Made by a program: the position numbers and the translations under genes
The notes under the pieces: generated by a model
Database searches by the model: none
Told to the model about the DNA's origin: nothing
The model's input: the letters and a program-made list of their open reading frames with translations, nothing else
In this document: piece by piece, positions 28,275 through 35,285 of the stretch
How the letters are laid out: each line of letters begins with the position of its first letter
How positions within the stretch are numbered: position 1 is the stretch's first letter
From: Sphingomonas hankyongi
GTDB lineage: Bacteria; Pseudomonadota; Alphaproteobacteria; Sphingomonadales; Sphingomonadaceae
Assembly: GCF_023516575.1 (NCBI RefSeq)
Contig: NZ_JAMGBE010000001.1
Span: 186,001-250,000, forward strand
Direction of reading: 5' to 3'
Length of the DNA: 64,000 bases

Positions 28275-28309
28275 GGCCGCCGGTCTTCGGACGGGCGGCC
28301 TTTTCTTTT
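28275..28309 (+). terminator. Rho-independent terminator of rpsF-rpsR-rplI
   Basis: GGCCGCC at 28275-28281 pairs with GGCGGCC at 28294-28300. Inside, GTC and GAC close a TTCG tetraloop (28286-28289). The stem is followed by TTTTCTTTT. It lies 25 bp after the rplI stop. Confidence 0.9.
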
Positions 28310-28323
28310 GCGGAAACGCAAAA

Positions 28324-28357
28324 AAGGCCCGCCCGGCGTGCCGGCCGGACGAGCCTT
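28324..28357. terminator. Second hairpin after rplI
   Basis: AAGGC at 28324-28328 pairs with GCCTT at 28353-28357 around an imperfect GC-rich stem with an inner CCGGC/GCCGG. An A-tract precedes it and CTT follows it, so it could stop minus-strand transcripts or back up the first terminator. Confidence 0.5.
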
Positions 28358-28524
28358 CTTACTGGAAGGGTTTTGGGCGGGCCTCCCCTGAACCGCCGCC
28401 GACCCACAGGGGTGCGAATCGGTTAAGTCGCAATTAACAACTGTCGGGAAGCCGACAAGTCTTAATCATTGGAACTGCAGGGGTTTGCGATCAGCCGTTC
28501 GTCGCAAAGAGTCATTCGACACAC

Positions 28525-28550
28525 GGAACGGTAAGCACATGAGCGCTGTT
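28525..28550 (+). promoter_or_regulatory. EcfG (general stress) promoter candidate
   Basis: GGAAC at 28525-28529, a 17-base spacer, then TGTT at 28547-28550. The alphaproteobacterial EcfG consensus is GGAAC-N16/17-CGTT, so one -10 base differs. The predicted transcript start would lie about 20 bp before the AGGAG of the downstream gene, a sensible leader. Function inferred from pattern only. Confidence 0.5.
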
Positions 28551-28592
28551 TACCGATCAGAGCTCAGCGGGGGCCATGTGAGGAGTAATTCG

Positions 28593-29204
28593 ATGGCTGA
28601 CGAACGGGACGAAGATCAGTTTAGCGACACGCAAGGAAGCAGCAGCGGCCAGCAGGCTAGCGGCCAACAGGGCCAACAGCCTGAACTCGCGCAGCAGCAG
28701 GGTCAGCAATCGGGCGGCCTGGGTTCCGAGCAAACAATGAATCAGAGCGGACAGCCGGTCGGCGGCAATGACAGTCAGTCGGGTTCGGGAACGACCCTGA
28801 GCCAGGGTACCGAGTTTGGCGATACCTCGGGTGGACAGAGCTCGAGCGGCCAGACGCAGTCGAGCGGTGAGACGGATACGCTCGGAAACGCTTCGGATCT
28901 GGGTGGCGGCGAGACCGGTCTCGGCGGCGGCTCCGGTGAATCTGGCAACGACAGCAGCGGCAGCGGTTTCATCGGATCGCAGGGCACCGATTCCGACGAT
29001 TACCTGCAGGATAAACAGGGATCATCCGGCTCGGGCGGCGCGTCGGGATCGGGCGCCACGGGCGGCTCCGATTTCGCGAACCAGGGCCGCGGCGCACTGG
29101 ACGAAGACAAGGATGACGAATCCGGAACGGGCTCAACTGGCGGCGGCTTTAGCGGCGGCGGCTCGGGCGGTTCCGGAAGCTCCGGTGGCGGCGGGTCTTT
29201 CTAA
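28593..29204 (+). CDS. Hydrophilin-like intrinsically disordered Ser/Gly/Gln protein
   Basis: A 203-residue protein made almost entirely of Gly, Ser, Gln, Asp, Glu and Thr, with no membrane helix or signal peptide. The first third is Gln-rich (SSGQQASGQQGQQPELAQQ), the middle Ser/Gly with acidic residues, and the end a Gly/Ser tail. Two less repetitive islands, GFIGSQGTDSDDYLQDKQ and DFANQGRGALDEDKDD, may be the conserved parts. The ATG at 28593 is set by AGGAG 7 bases upstream, not the longer frame from 28485. The composition fits hydrophilins that protect cells during water loss, and the EcfG-like promoter agrees, but the function is inference. Confidence 0.75.
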   Translation: MADERDEDQFSDTQGSSSGQQASGQQGQQPELAQQQGQQSGGLGSEQTMNQSGQPVGGNDSQSGSGTTLSQGTEFGDTSGGQSSSGQTQSSGETDTLGNASDLGGGETGLGGGSGESGNDSSGSGFIGSQGTDSDDYLQDKQGSSGSGGASGSGATGGSDFANQGRGALDEDKDDESGTGSTGGGFSGGGSGGSGSSGGGGSF

Positions 29205-29224
29205 GATCGCTTCCGCCTGATCGA

Positions 29225-29262
29225 TACGCCGCGCGCCTGCCCCGGTGCGCGGCGTATTTTTT
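29225..29262 (+). terminator. Rho-independent terminator of the hydrophilin-like gene
   Basis: A perfect 10-bp stem, TACGCCGCGC at 29225-29234 and GCGCGGCGTA at 29247-29256, with a 12-base loop and six T residues (29257-29262). Located 20 bp after the stop at 29204. Confidence 0.92.
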
Positions 29263-29914
29263 ATGCAGGCTCCCTGGCCAGGAGGGCTTTCTCGCGCTCT
29301 ACCCAATGGCTGAAACTCGGCCGTCCGAGGATGCTCTCGACATAGGCTTTCGTGCGCGGGTGTCGTGTTGGGTCGATTTCGACGCAGAGATGCTCGAGGT
29401 TTGCGAACGGGCTCGCCACGGAAATATCGGCAAGCGTGATTGTGTCGCCAACCAGGAACCTGCCGGCGTCGGGCGCAACCTTCTCGATATAATCGAGGAT
29501 CGGCGGCAACTCGTCGCGCTCTGCCGCAATCGCAGCCTCTTCGTCGCCTGCCCTGCCAAGGAAGCGTGGCGCAACGATGCGGTTGAAGAACATCTTTGCG
29601 CCGCAGGCTGCCATGATCGTATCTGAGAATTCATCAAACCAGATGACCTTCCCGCGAGCCTTAGGTTCACTGGGGATCAGCGGCGGGTCCGGAAACTTCG
29701 CCTCAAGATAGTGGATGATCGCGCTGGAGTCGGCGAGCACAAAGTCGCCGTCGCGCATGGCGGGCATCTTCTTGAACGGGCTGGCTTCGAGAAATTCAGG
29801 CGAATGGTCCGGCATGCCTGTCGGCTTCAACTCGACTTCCACCCCTTTTTCACCCGCGAAGGCCATAGTTTTACGAACAAACGGTGACAAGGATGATCCG
29901 TAGATCGTGATCAT
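29261..29914 (-). CDS. Glutathione S-transferase family protein
   Basis: A 217-residue GST. The thioredoxin-like domain starts MITIYGSSLSPFVRK, with KMPAMRDGDFVLADSSAII as the cis-Pro and glutathione-binding segment; a helical C-terminal domain follows with VGDTITLADISVASPF. The second ATG (29914) is chosen because AAGGAG lies 8 bases before it and only one base before the upstream ATG. Substrate unknown. Its stop lies in the T-tract of the facing terminator. Confidence 0.9.
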   Translation of the reverse strand: MITIYGSSLSPFVRKTMAFAGEKGVEVELKPTGMPDHSPEFLEASPFKKMPAMRDGDFVLADSSAIIHYLEAKFPDPPLIPSEPKARGKVIWFDEFSDTIMAACGAKMFFNRIVAPRFLGRAGDEEAAIAAERDELPPILDYIEKVAPDAGRFLVGDTITLADISVASPFANLEHLCVEIDPTRHPRTKAYVESILGRPSFSHWVEREKALLAREPA

Positions 29915-30062
29915 GACCATGCTCCTTTTTCGCGTTGAGCGGCCAAATAATTGCGTCGCCCGGCCCATTGGATTCTGCAATAGCAGGGAGACGGACAATG
30001 CGCAGCAATAGCCGTTAAAGCAAAGCCCCCTCCGAGCATCGCCAGGACGCAGGACTAACGCT

Positions 30063-30542
30063 TCACTGAATGCGGTAATGATCCGCGACCCGATCGAGGG
30101 CGAAGGTCAGCACAAGCTTGCCTGCTCGCGCGGGCCACCCGAGCGCCGTCTCGGCTTCCCGCATCCCCTCGCCTGCACAGACTACGCGCCAGAGGATATC
30201 GGCAAGCCCTGGACCGGCACTGGCTACGGCTCCCTCAAAGCGCCGTTTTGCATCCAACTGAGTGCCAGTTAGATCCGGGCCATGGGTTGCCCCACCGCGA
30301 GCGCGGCTGAGCGGCGCGGCGTCCCACGCCATGGTCACACGCGGTGAAAGTTGGGCCCGCTCCCAATCACTGCGCAGGCGCTCGCCGGCTTCCAACTGCC
30401 GCCGAGTGACGAAACCCCGGGAAAACAGCCATCCAAGCGGGGATTCTGCCAGATTTACCGTGACTGTCCGAGCGCCCGGCTGCTTGCCAGCGCCGTCGAT
30501 GGACCGTTCGCACAGCAGTCGCGCAGCCAAGCTCTTTCCCAT
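30063..30542 (-). CDS. DUF6456 domain protein
   Basis: A 159-residue protein with the DUF6456 core: ESPLGWLFSRGFVTRRQ, AGERLRSDWERAQLSPRVT, and a C-terminal ADILWRVVCAGEGMREAE with GWPARAGKLVLTFALDRVA. The C-terminal part reads like a recognition-helix region, so DNA binding is likely. ATG 30542 has GGAGG 9-10 bases upstream; the frame remains open to GTG 30581. It is divergent from an XRE regulator. Confidence 0.75.
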   Translation of the reverse strand: MGKSLAARLLCERSIDGAGKQPGARTVTVNLAESPLGWLFSRGFVTRRQLEAGERLRSDWERAQLSPRVTMAWDAAPLSRARGGATHGPDLTGTQLDAKRRFEGAVASAGPGLADILWRVVCAGEGMREAETALGWPARAGKLVLTFALDRVADHYRIQ

Positions 30543-30607
30543 TTTCCATGCCCTCCGCTCGATTCGCGAAGGCCTTGCCACACTGGAGAAAGTGTAGGAC
30601 AGTCAAA

Positions 30608-30620
30608 AACCAAACGGGTT
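30608..30620 (+). promoter_or_regulatory. Possible operator AACCAAACGGGTT before the XRE gene
   Basis: An imperfect inverted repeat (AACC/GGTT) directly before the ribosome-binding site of the XRE regulator. Its inner 11 bases, ACCAAACGGGT, recur exactly at the terminase promoter (minus strand, 42261-42271). Its position suggests autoregulation. Two sites only, so this is tentative. Confidence 0.35.
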
Positions 30621-30632
30621 CGCGGAGGATTG

Positions 30633-31196
30633 ATGATCACCCGTATACGTCAGGTCCGTCGCGCCCGCGGAATGACTCTCGACGATGTCGCGCGCGCTTG
30701 TGTGCCGCCGACGACGCCGCAGACCATCGGCCGGCTCGAGACCGGGATGAGAACCGTCTCGATTGGGTGGCTCAACCGTATAGCCGATGCTCTGGGCGTG
30801 GATCCGCAAGACCTTGTTCAAGGTGACGAAACTGCCGAACTCCCGATAGTGGCGCTCTTGGGAAGCAGTGGCGTTACGGCACCGCGGAAGGCGGGGATCG
30901 TAGTACCGCCCCGCGTCCATGAAGGTCAGGTCGCCATCGTCGTCGTCAACAGCATCGGCGAGTACCGCGTCGGGGATGAAATTTGGTGCGAGACCCTGAA
31001 ACAGGAAGAGTTTGGACAAGCGTTAAATCGCGATGTCCTCGCACCTCGACCCGCTGGCCGCTTCATCTTCGGTCGCATGATCAATCGCGACGAAGACAAG
31101 GTCCAGATCCTTCCACTTGAGACCGGGGGACGCCAGCAGGTCTTGCCTAACCCACCCTGGGTCGCGGTCGCCAGGAAACTGGTCCGTAGTCTCTAA
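30633..31196 (+). CDS. XRE-family transcriptional regulator with S24-like C-terminus
   Basis: A 187-residue regulator. The helix-turn-helix occupies residues 1-60: ITRIRQVRRARGMTLDDVAR with recognition helix TPQTIGRLETGMRTVS, then IADALGVDPQDLV. The C-terminal part (about 80-187: VPPRVHEGQVAIVVVNSIGE, then RFIFGRMINRDEDKVQILPL) resembles the beta-fold of S24/LexA proteins without an obvious Ser/Lys protease pair. The ATG at 30633 has GGAGG 4 bases upstream. It is divergent from the DUF6456 gene and 47 bp before tRNA-Val. It may bind the repeat at 30608-30620. Confidence 0.85.
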   Translation: MITRIRQVRRARGMTLDDVARACVPPTTPQTIGRLETGMRTVSIGWLNRIADALGVDPQDLVQGDETAELPIVALLGSSGVTAPRKAGIVVPPRVHEGQVAIVVVNSIGEYRVGDEIWCETLKQEEFGQALNRDVLAPRPAGRFIFGRMINRDEDKVQILPLETGGRQQVLPNPPWVAVARKLVRSL

Positions 31197-31243
31197 GGTA
31201 AGGCGGTTGCTCTCCCGACAACAGCATGGCACGGGCTACCGAA

Positions 31244-31319
31244 GGGCGGTTAGCTCAGTTGGTAGAGCATCTCGTTTACACCGAGAGGGTCGGCGGTTCG
31301 AGCCCGTCACCGCCCACCA
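31244..31319 (+). tRNA. tRNA-Val (anticodon UAC)
   Basis: A 76-base cloverleaf. Acceptor stem GGGCGGT/ACCGCCC, D arm TAGCTCAGTTGGTAGAGCA, anticodon loop TTTACAC closed by TCTCG/CGAGA giving anticodon TAC, T arm with GGTTCGAGCC, and an encoded CCA at 31317-31319. Reads GUA and other GUN codons by wobble. The next gene, on the minus strand, ends at the very next base. Confidence 0.97.
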
Positions 31320-32081
31320 TTAGATCAGCTCTCCCACGATCTTCTGTATCGCTTCGACGACTTCGCGGCCCACCTGAATGGTAACGTCCGGGTTGAACTG
31401 CCGCAGTTCGATCCACGCCGTTGCTTGCCTGGTCAGCTGCTTGATGAGGACGAATTCATCCTCAATTTGATCATTCACCGTACCGGGCCGCAGCCGCACG
31501 AGCACGTCTTCCCCCATCGCAACAGGTGCTCGCGGGGAAACCGCTATTCGACTGCCCGCCCGGAAGCGTGGCCACATCGCATCGCCGACGACGGTCAGAG
31601 CAAAGGCATCCGGATCGCCGGCGAGGCTCGGCGGACGATGTACCCGCTCAATCAATTCTTCCGGACGAATTGCCGTCAATTCGAAGCGGCTTCCGCTGTC
31701 GCCCCACTCTCCAACCAAGTGGGATGCAATCAATCGCAATGGCGGCAGGGCCGCAGCGCGCCATCCCCATCTACTGTCGCCGACACCGGCGACCGTTCCT
31801 GATGACTTTAGATCGCGCCCGAGGCGCAGCGCTTCAAATTCGGCAAGCGAAGAATTCGCGACTGCCAATAGCTTCTCGAGCGTGCGGCGCGACGGGTTTC
31901 CATGGCGCCGCATGTCCGCCCACACGGTTCGACTTACGCCCGCCTGCACCGCCCAGGCATTGGGCGAAAGCTCGTCGGGCTTGAACCGTAATAGGTCGCG
32001 ATAAATCTCGGATTCGCCGGTTTGGCTCACCGGCCGCAATATCGCGTTCGACGAGACACTCGACAATGGTCGATATCGCAT
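31320..32081 (-). CDS. S24/LexA-like phage-type repressor
   Basis: A 253-residue protein: an N-terminal helix-turn-helix (SPNAWAVQAGVSRTVWADMR, then NPSRRTLEKLLAVANSSLAE) and a C-terminal S24 domain (DAFALTVVGDAMWPRFRAG, then VAMGEDVLVRLRP and FVLIKQLTR). In LexA the catalytic Ser falls in the GDSM turn, which reads GDAM here, so the Ser is replaced by Ala; the Lys region (VLIKQLT) remains. Self-cleavage is therefore doubtful. ATG 32081 is used; GTG 32030 (SQTGESEIYRDLLRF) is a good alternative. An 18-bp palindrome lies just upstream, and the stop abuts the tRNA-Val CCA. Confidence 0.8.
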   Translation of the reverse strand: MRYRPLSSVSSNAILRPVSQTGESEIYRDLLRFKPDELSPNAWAVQAGVSRTVWADMRRHGNPSRRTLEKLLAVANSSLAEFEALRLGRDLKSSGTVAGVGDSRWGWRAAALPPLRLIASHLVGEWGDSGSRFELTAIRPEELIERVHRPPSLAGDPDAFALTVVGDAMWPRFRAGSRIAVSPRAPVAMGEDVLVRLRPGTVNDQIEDEFVLIKQLTRQATAWIELRQFNPDVTIQVGREVVEAIQKIVGELI

Positions 32082-32090
32082 TGACCATCT

Positions 32091-32108
32091 TGTTAGATAA
32101 GTCTAACA
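32091..32108. promoter_or_regulatory. Palindromic operator TGTTAGA-N4-TCTAACA
   Basis: Perfect 7-bp arms separated by four bases, in the gap between the S24-type repressor and the winged-helix gene, 10 bp before the repressor's first ATG. The form and place fit a repressor-dimer autoregulatory site. Confidence 0.6.
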
Positions 32109-32137
32109 GTCTCGGATGCGCTCCCGTTTCGCGTGCC

Positions 32138-33058
32138 TCAAATGACTGCGACTTCGTCCACGTCATTGAAATATCGCCTAAGGGCCTGACTGGTATGTGG
32201 CGCGAGCTCGACGAAGACGCGTCGACCGTCGTGCGGATCAGCTCGTCGAACAAAAAGTCCCTCTTGAACCATGGCCTTGAGCCATCGCAGCGCAGTAGTC
32301 GCCGGTACCGCAGCTGCGATGCACAGACTCGAAACGGGCACGCGCAGGTGAGAGATTTCAGCCTGAAGCAGATCAAGCAGCATGTCCCAGGCGGGATCGG
32401 CAAACAGTTCTTCGGGGAAGTAGCGAGACCTCAGCCGCCGCGCTCGGATGACCGCTCTAATTCTCTCGGCGGCCACGTCCGGCATGCCAGCTTCGTTTAC
32501 GATCGTCGGACGACGGGCGGGCATCGACGGCCCCTCAGACAGTCGCGCGAGCGTCGAGGCAATGCGACTCACCTCCTCGCTAAGTTGCCGAATCCGCACG
32601 GCATTCTTGTCTGCAGCAATGTCGGACAGGTGCGCCGCAACGCGAGAATTGGCCAGAGCCGTTGCGAGTGCAGCCGCCCGATCCGCTTCATTTGGACCAA
32701 CGACGACCTCGATTGTTTGCTCGCGTGCGCGCGCGGTTACGACGTCGAGCAGTTCCATGGGGGTGGCAATGACCGCCGCGTAACGACCATCCGAAACGTC
32801 ACGATTGACCCGGTCGAGGAGCTCGTCGAGCAAAGAATCGTCTTCATGACCCAGCTCAAGCCAGACTGCGGAGGCGGCGAGCTGTCGATCGATGCTATCA
32901 ACCGCCGCACGGATTTGTACCTTGTCGGCGACGCGCAACCCCGCCCCTTCAATTATGTGCGCAGCTTTGTCGTTCGCTTCCGGGCTCGAACCCGCAATCA
33001 GGACGGGTGCATTGAAGCATGGATCGAGAAAGCTTCGGCCGATCGAATGAGCATCCAT
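32138..33058 (-). CDS. Possible pseudo-receiver / winged-helix fusion regulator
   Basis: A 306-residue protein. The C-terminal third (about 215-295) is a winged helix: FADPAWDMLLDLLQAEISHL, recognition helix PATTALRWLKAMVQEGLF, and the wing RRADPHDGRRVFVELAP as in MarR proteins. The N-terminal half (about 15-140) alternates beta strands and helices (APVLIAGSSPEANDKAAHII, then RYAAVIATPMELLDVVTA) like a receiver domain but lacks the acidic phosphorylation pocket. A coiled segment joins them (IRQLSEEVSRIASTLARL). It follows the S24 regulator's operator region. Targets unknown. Confidence 0.65.
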   Translation of the reverse strand: MDAHSIGRSFLDPCFNAPVLIAGSSPEANDKAAHIIEGAGLRVADKVQIRAAVDSIDRQLAASAVWLELGHEDDSLLDELLDRVNRDVSDGRYAAVIATPMELLDVVTARAREQTIEVVVGPNEADRAAALATALANSRVAAHLSDIAADKNAVRIRQLSEEVSRIASTLARLSEGPSMPARRPTIVNEAGMPDVAAERIRAVIRARRLRSRYFPEELFADPAWDMLLDLLQAEISHLRVPVSSLCIAAAVPATTALRWLKAMVQEGLFVRRADPHDGRRVFVELAPHTSQALRRYFNDVDEVAVI

Positions 33059-33213
33059 AAGGGAAAGTCCCCCTGATGACAGATGGACCGAGCATGACTT
33101 CGATAACGCGCATTTCGGAGAAAAGTGAGGCGAATTCGGCTCCGGATTGGAGACAGTCGCAACGTGGCAGCAATCGTCACGTTCATAAGGTGTGCGGGCA
33201 GCGGGGGTGAAGC

Positions 33214-33483
33214 GTGGGTCGAATGCCGGGCCGAGTCAGCGCCGATGAGCGCGCCCGTTGGCTTGCGGAATTGGCCGACGCGCTCGAGCAGGCGCAGAAA
33301 CTCGCCTGGCAATTGGCTCAGTCCAGCGGAAAACGGAACGAGGCGATGGCCCTTTATGGGCGGCTCGAGGCTGCTCTGCAGGAGATCGAAGCACTCAGGA
33401 ATGCACGCTCAACGGGACCGCGGGCGGAATCCGGTCCATATTGGACCCATCGGTCCGGTGGGCGCCCGAAGCCAGGAGACTAG
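33214..33483 (+). CDS. Small helical hypothetical protein
   Basis: An 89-residue protein dominated by helix (ADERARWLAELADALEQAQK and ALYGRLEAALQEIEALRNAR) with a basic Gly/Pro-rich tail (HRSGGRPKPGD). GTG 33214 is preceded by a GGGGG tract; ATG 33223 is the alternative. I do not recognise the family. Its TAG shares a CTAG with the cysQ stop on the other strand. Confidence 0.6.
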   Translation: MGRMPGRVSADERARWLAELADALEQAQKLAWQLAQSSGKRNEAMALYGRLEAALQEIEALRNARSTGPRAESGPYWTHRSGGRPKPGD

Positions 33484-34304
33484 ACTCCGAGTGGGATCTC
33501 ACCACCGCCGCTGAAAGGCTCCAAAAAAGGCGACAATTCCGGCGCCTTCCAGCCTGCAGTCGCGACGAATGCGCGATTGAGGAACGCGCGCTTCCCATAT
33601 TTCAAAGGGCTGCCGTCAGGCCCGTCGACAATGCCGCCTGCCGCAAGGAGGACGGCATGACCTGCAGCCGTATCCCACTCGCTGGTTGGAGAAAGGCGCG
33701 GGTAAATATCGGCGCGCCCCTCGGCCACGATGCAGAACTTCAGCGAAGAACCAATGGACACCCGCTCGCAGGCACCGACCGCCGCTTCGAGGTAGTCCAC
33801 TGTGGCCTGGTTGAGGTGCGACTTAGAGGCGACTGCTGCAATCTGCGCACCCCTTTCGCGCGTGCATATTTGGACGCGCCCCGCTCCCTCATCGAGCCAC
33901 GCACCTTGCCCAACTAAGCCTCCGTGCAAGCGATCGTTCGCCGGGGCGTAGACTACACCCAGCTTTGGAATGCCTTTCTCAATGAGTCCGATATTCACGG
34001 TATAGTCGTCCCCGCCGCGGATAAACTCCTTCGTCCCGTCGAGTGGGTCGACCAGGAAGTAAGTGTCGTCATGCGCGGGTATACGACCAGCAGCGACCTC
34101 TTCCTCAGCGATAATCGGAACGCCGGGAGCCGCGCGCGCAAGCGCTGCCAGTATGACAAGCTCGGCCGCGCGGTCAGCCTCCGTGACCGGCGAAGTATCG
34201 TGCTTCGATTCCACCTCGAAGCCACGCCGAACTACGGTGAGTATCGCCTCACCCGCCTCTCGCGCCGCCTCAGCGAGCTGGTCGACCAAGCGACCATGAT
34301 CCAT
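33480..34304 (-). CDS. cysQ: 3'(2'),5'-bisphosphate nucleotidase CysQ
   Basis: A 274-residue inositol-monophosphatase-fold enzyme that removes the 3'-phosphate of PAP formed during sulfate assimilation. Metal ligands are in IIAEEEV and VDPLDGTKEFIRGGDDY; the late motif is SEWDTAAGHAVLLAAGG. The ATG at 34304 is chosen because it follows the SDR stop by 2 bases, so the two genes look coupled. The longer frame to 34385 runs inside the SDR. Confidence 0.92.
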   Translation of the reverse strand: MDHGRLVDQLAEAAREAGEAILTVVRRGFEVESKHDTSPVTEADRAAELVILAALARAAPGVPIIAEEEVAAGRIPAHDDTYFLVDPLDGTKEFIRGGDDYTVNIGLIEKGIPKLGVVYAPANDRLHGGLVGQGAWLDEGAGRVQICTRERGAQIAAVASKSHLNQATVDYLEAAVGACERVSIGSSLKFCIVAEGRADIYPRLSPTSEWDTAAGHAVLLAAGGIVDGPDGSPLKYGKRAFLNRAFVATAGWKAPELSPFLEPFSGGGEIPLGV

Positions 34305-34306
34305 GC

Positions 34307-35086
34307 TCAACGCGGCGCCATCCTGATTCCGCCATCCAGGCGGACCGATGCCGCATTCATATATGTGTTTTCGATGAGGAAGCATGCGAGCTGGGCATAT
34401 TCCTCCGGGGTGCCCAACCGCTTGGGAAACGGCACCTGCGCACCCAGAGCGTCCTGCACATTTGGCGGCATCATGGCGACCATCGGCGTCTTGAAAACGC
34501 CCGGCAGGATCGTGTTGACGCGAATACCTTCGTTCATGAGATCGCGAGCTATCGGGAGGGTCATCGCGAGCACGCCGCCCTTCGATGCCGAGTAGGCTGC
34601 CTGTCCGATCTGCCCATCCTCGGCCGCCACCGATGCGGTGTTGATGATCACACCTTTCTCCCCGTCGGCCAGGGGGTCAAGGTCGACCATTCCGAATGCC
34701 GAGTTGGCGATGCACCTGAACGATCCGATCAAATTGATTTGGATCGCCAGTTCAAACTGCTGCATCGGATAGGCTTTTGCAGCCTTCGTCTCCTTGTCGC
34801 GTGAAACGGTCTTCGCCGCGTTCGCGACGCCTGCGCAATTGACGAGGATGCGTTCCTGACCATGTGCATCGCGAGCCTTCGCGAATGCCGCCGCCACCTT
34901 CTCGTCTGACGTCACGTCGACTTCGCAGAAGACGCCGCCGATGTCACCGGCCACCTTTTCGCCGCGCTCGGAATCCCGATCGAAAACTGCGACCCGCGCT
35001 CCCCGCCGGGCAAGCTCGCGCGCCGTCGCTTCGCCCAGCCCTGATGCGGCTCCCGTGACGACTGCAGCTATTCCGTTCACGTCCAT
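34307..35086 (-). CDS. SDR-family dehydrogenase (3-hydroxyacyl-CoA dehydrogenase type 2-like)
   Basis: A 259-residue SDR. Cofactor loop VVTGAASGLGEATAREL, VNCAGVANAAKTV, catalytic YSASK in QAAYSASKGGVLAMTLPIAR, and the C-terminal YAQLACFLIENTYMNAASV all match the HSD17B10/HADH2-like group, which oxidises 3-hydroxyacyl-CoA. The ATG at 35086 has GAGGA 8 bases upstream. Coupled to cysQ downstream. Confidence 0.88.
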   Translation of the reverse strand: MDVNGIAAVVTGAASGLGEATARELARRGARVAVFDRDSERGEKVAGDIGGVFCEVDVTSDEKVAAAFAKARDAHGQERILVNCAGVANAAKTVSRDKETKAAKAYPMQQFELAIQINLIGSFRCIANSAFGMVDLDPLADGEKGVIINTASVAAEDGQIGQAAYSASKGGVLAMTLPIARDLMNEGIRVNTILPGVFKTPMVAMMPPNVQDALGAQVPFPKRLGTPEEYAQLACFLIENTYMNAASVRLDGGIRMAPR

Positions 35087-35285
35087 GTCTGTTCCTCGTT
35101 CGCCGAGGCTTTGGCTCGGCAATCCGTGGCTCGCTATGGGGGAAACTACAGGAAAACAAGCTGTCGCCGATTGTCGCTCCTGCGCCACAGCGTGCGGCAA
35201 TCCAGTTGGATTCATCGCAGGTGCAGGTTGGATCGCTGATAAAAATGGCTAGATTCTGTTATTCGGAGACATCCAGGGGGTGGAC

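Noticed and set aside
28470-28495. Another GGAAC box upstream of the hydrophilin-like gene
   Set aside because: The spacer to the next CGTT is 20 bases, too long for EcfG; the site at 28525 fits better.
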